Source: Candidatus Desulfarcum epimagneticum
GTDB taxonomy: Bacteria; Desulfobacterota; Desulfobacteria; Desulfobacterales; CR-1
Assembly (NCBI GenBank): GCA_900659855.1
Contig: CAACVI010000052.1
Location: 39,937 to 103,936 of the forward strand
Length of the DNA stretch: 64,000 nt
Reading direction: 5' to 3'
Each line of letters starts with the position of its first letter. The first letter of the stretch is position 1. Below are positions 62,600-64,000 of the stretch, in pieces. The notes under the pieces were generated by a model that saw only the letters and a program-made list of their open reading frames with translations, was not told the origin of the DNA and made no database searches. The translations under genes were made by a program, and so were the position numbers.

Positions 62600-63912
62600 A
62601 ACGACATCTTTTTTTGACCGTCTTCATCGCGCTGATGGCGGTCATGGCGGCGGAATGGACTCTCCCGGACTTCGTCGAGAGCCGGGAAAAGAAGATTTAC
62701 ATGATTCGGGTCTCGGGGGGCGTGGGCCCGGGCCTGGCCCATTTCATCCAAAAGGGCCTGGAGTCGGCGGCCGGGGACAACGCGGCGTGCGTCATCATTG
62801 AGCTGGACACCCCCGGGGGGCTTGGGGAATCCATGCGCCGGATCATCATGGACATACTGGCCAGCCCGGTTCCGGTGGTGGTGTACGTGTCCCCGTCCGG
62901 CGCCCGGGCCGCCTCGGCCGGGGCGCTGATCACCATGGCGGCGGACATCGCGGCCATGGCGCCGGGCGCCAACATCGGCGCGGCCGGCCCGGTGGGCATG
63001 GGCGGCAAGGAGATCGCCGAAACCATGGCCAAAAAGGTGATCAACGACATGGTGGCCAACGCCCGGAGCGTGGCTGAGAAACGGGGAAGAAACGCCGACT
63101 GGGTGGAAAAGGCCATTCGGGAAAGCGTGTCCATCACCGAAACCCAGGCCCTTGAAAACAACGTCATCGATCTCATCGCCAAAGACATGGGCGATCTCAT
63201 TTCCCGGCTCGACGGTTTTAAAACCCGGGACAAGGGCGTTCTGGAACTGGACGGGGCCGTGAAGATCGTCTTTGAAGAGACCTTAAGGACCCGGATTCTA
63301 AAAATCATCAGCGATCCCAACATCGCCTATATCCTCATGATGATCGGCCTGGCCGGGCTGTACCTGGAGTTTTCCCATCCCGGCGTTCTGTTCCCGGGGG
63401 TGGCGGGGGCCATCGCCATTGTCCTGGCCTTGTTCGCCTTCCAGACTCTGCCGGTGAACTACGCCGGCGTTCTTCTCATTCTTCTGGCCGTGGTCTTTTT
63501 TATCCTGGAGATGAAAATCGCCAGCTACGGGCTTTTGAGCCTGGCCGGGACCCTGTGTCTTTTTTTGGGCTCCATCATGCTGTTCAATGGGGACGGGTCC
63601 GCCGGGGTCCGGATTTCCTGGCAGGTTCTGGGAACCACCCTGACCGCGGTCTCGGGTTTTTTCATCGTCGTGGCGTGGCTGGTGTTCAGGTCCCAGTCCC
63701 GAAAGCCCCTCACCGGGGGGACGGGGCTGGTCGGGGAGACCGGCGTGGCGGCGGAGCCCATCACCCCGGAAGGCCGGGTCATGGTTCACGGGGAGATATG
63801 GAAGGCCCGCTCCCCGGTCGAGATCGAAAAGGGCGCCTCGGCGCGGGTGGTTTCCGTCAAAGGCCTGGCGCTGGAGGTGGAGCCGGCGGACCCGGAAACA
63901 GACGGGGCATAA
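62596..63912 (+). CDS. NfeD-family membrane serine protease (ClpP-class)
   Basis: 438 residues: signal/anchor helix, a ClpP-like protease domain (VIIELDTPGGLGESMRRI, YVSPSGARAASAGALITMAAD with nucleophile Ser in ASAG, GANIGAAGPVG), four or five transmembrane helices (about 230-360), and a C-terminal OB-fold NfeD domain (LVGETGVAAEPITPEGRVMV). NfeD1b-type; usually coupled to a stomatin/SPFH gene, which may lie beyond the window. The GTG start overlaps the UDG-like stop (GTGA). Confidence 0.92.
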   Translation: MKRHLFLTVFIALMAVMAAEWTLPDFVESREKKIYMIRVSGGVGPGLAHFIQKGLESAAGDNAACVIIELDTPGGLGESMRRIIMDILASPVPVVVYVSPSGARAASAGALITMAADIAAMAPGANIGAAGPVGMGGKEIAETMAKKVINDMVANARSVAEKRGRNADWVEKAIRESVSITETQALENNVIDLIAKDMGDLISRLDGFKTRDKGVLELDGAVKIVFEETLRTRILKIISDPNIAYILMMIGLAGLYLEFSHPGVLFPGVAGAIAIVLALFAFQTLPVNYAGVLLILLAVVFFILEMKIASYGLLSLAGTLCLFLGSIMLFNGDGSAGVRISWQVLGTTLTAVSGFFIVVAWLVFRSQSRKPLTGGTGLVGETGVAAEPITPEGRVMVHGEIWKARSPVEIEKGASARVVSVKGLALEVEPADPETDGA

Positions 63913-64000
63913 AAATGATAAACCCGTAAAAAATCACGGCACAGCGTCGTAAAAAATCCGATCTACGGCGTTGCAGCGCTTATTTTTAATTGAGGCATAC
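63913..64000 (-). repeat. Palindromic intergenic repeat cut by the window end
   Basis: After the NfeD stop: GTAAAAAATCACGGCACAGC then GTCGTAAAAAATCCGATCTA and GGCGTTGCAGCGCTTATTTT plus AATTGAGGCATAC, the first arm of a reverse copy that continues outside the window. Confidence 0.87.

Overview
The window reads as a chromosomal segment of an anaerobic, GC-rich bacterium, most likely Desulfobacterota (deltaproteobacterial, Desulfobacterales-like). The basis is gene content: a split Mrp/Mbh-type antiporter operon, a DUF3795-DUF3786 protein, phenylacetate-CoA ligase, many PAS/GAF sensor kinases, and an extended SRP RNA locus. The taxonomic call is an inference and was not tested by a search.

Layout. 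0-6 kb (minus strand): housekeeping genes lysC, tsaE, nnr, pdxJ, ybeY and phoH. 6.2-7.3 kb: small toxin-antitoxin-like genes, one frameshifted at a G9 tract. 7.3-17 kb (minus): an Mrp-type Na+/H+ antiporter operon with three antiporter-like (NuoL/M/N) subunits, MrpA split into pieces, two tiny membrane proteins, and two universal stress proteins at its 5' end. 17-23 kb (minus): an NhaD-type antiporter followed by two sensor kinases and a receiver protein, so ion homeostasis and signalling are co-located. 23.2-32.6 kb: comM-like gene, then on the plus strand a lipid kinase, plsC, rpe, tilS, ftsH, folP and coaX. The SRP RNA (ffs) lies on the minus strand between rpe and tilS, and an initiator tRNA with promoter and terminator follows coaX.

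32.9-53.2 kb is an accessory island with different base composition. Its core (33.6-45.3 kb, minus strand) is a helicase-methylase-ATPase defence-like locus: an SNF2-type helicase with a C-terminal DUF3883-like region, a DUF1156 DNA methylase and a DUF499 ATPase. A 585-residue HEPN-type protein with an RX4H motif is embedded between helicase and methylase. A decayed copy of the methylase 5' end sits directly behind the helicase stop, which looks like a scar left when the HEPN gene was inserted. A frameshifted HTH regulator gene and a palindrome lie upstream. The core is bracketed by two nearly identical ywbE-like genes (33.3 and 46.8 kb). The rest of the island holds a YhcG-type nuclease, a small-molecule-type methyltransferase, a decayed stretch, a frameshift-split AlbA_2 (Schlafen-like) protein, an uncharacterised protein, and an AAA ATPase paired with a TOPRIM-like partner (OLD/RloAB-like).

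53.2-64 kb returns to backbone genes: hydrolase, EamA transporter, DUF3795-DUF3786 protein coupled to a nitrilase, paaK, an 11-repeat thrombospondin-type-3 lipoprotein, a small lipoprotein, hisD, a UDG-fold protein coupled to an NfeD membrane protease.

A family of long palindromic intergenic repeats recurs through the window (about 1, 3.7, 17, 23.2, 31.7, 33.2, 56.9 and 63.9 kb). Flanks are conserved, while stem sequences differ between copies yet stay self-complementary. No rRNA, CRISPR array or transposase gene was seen.
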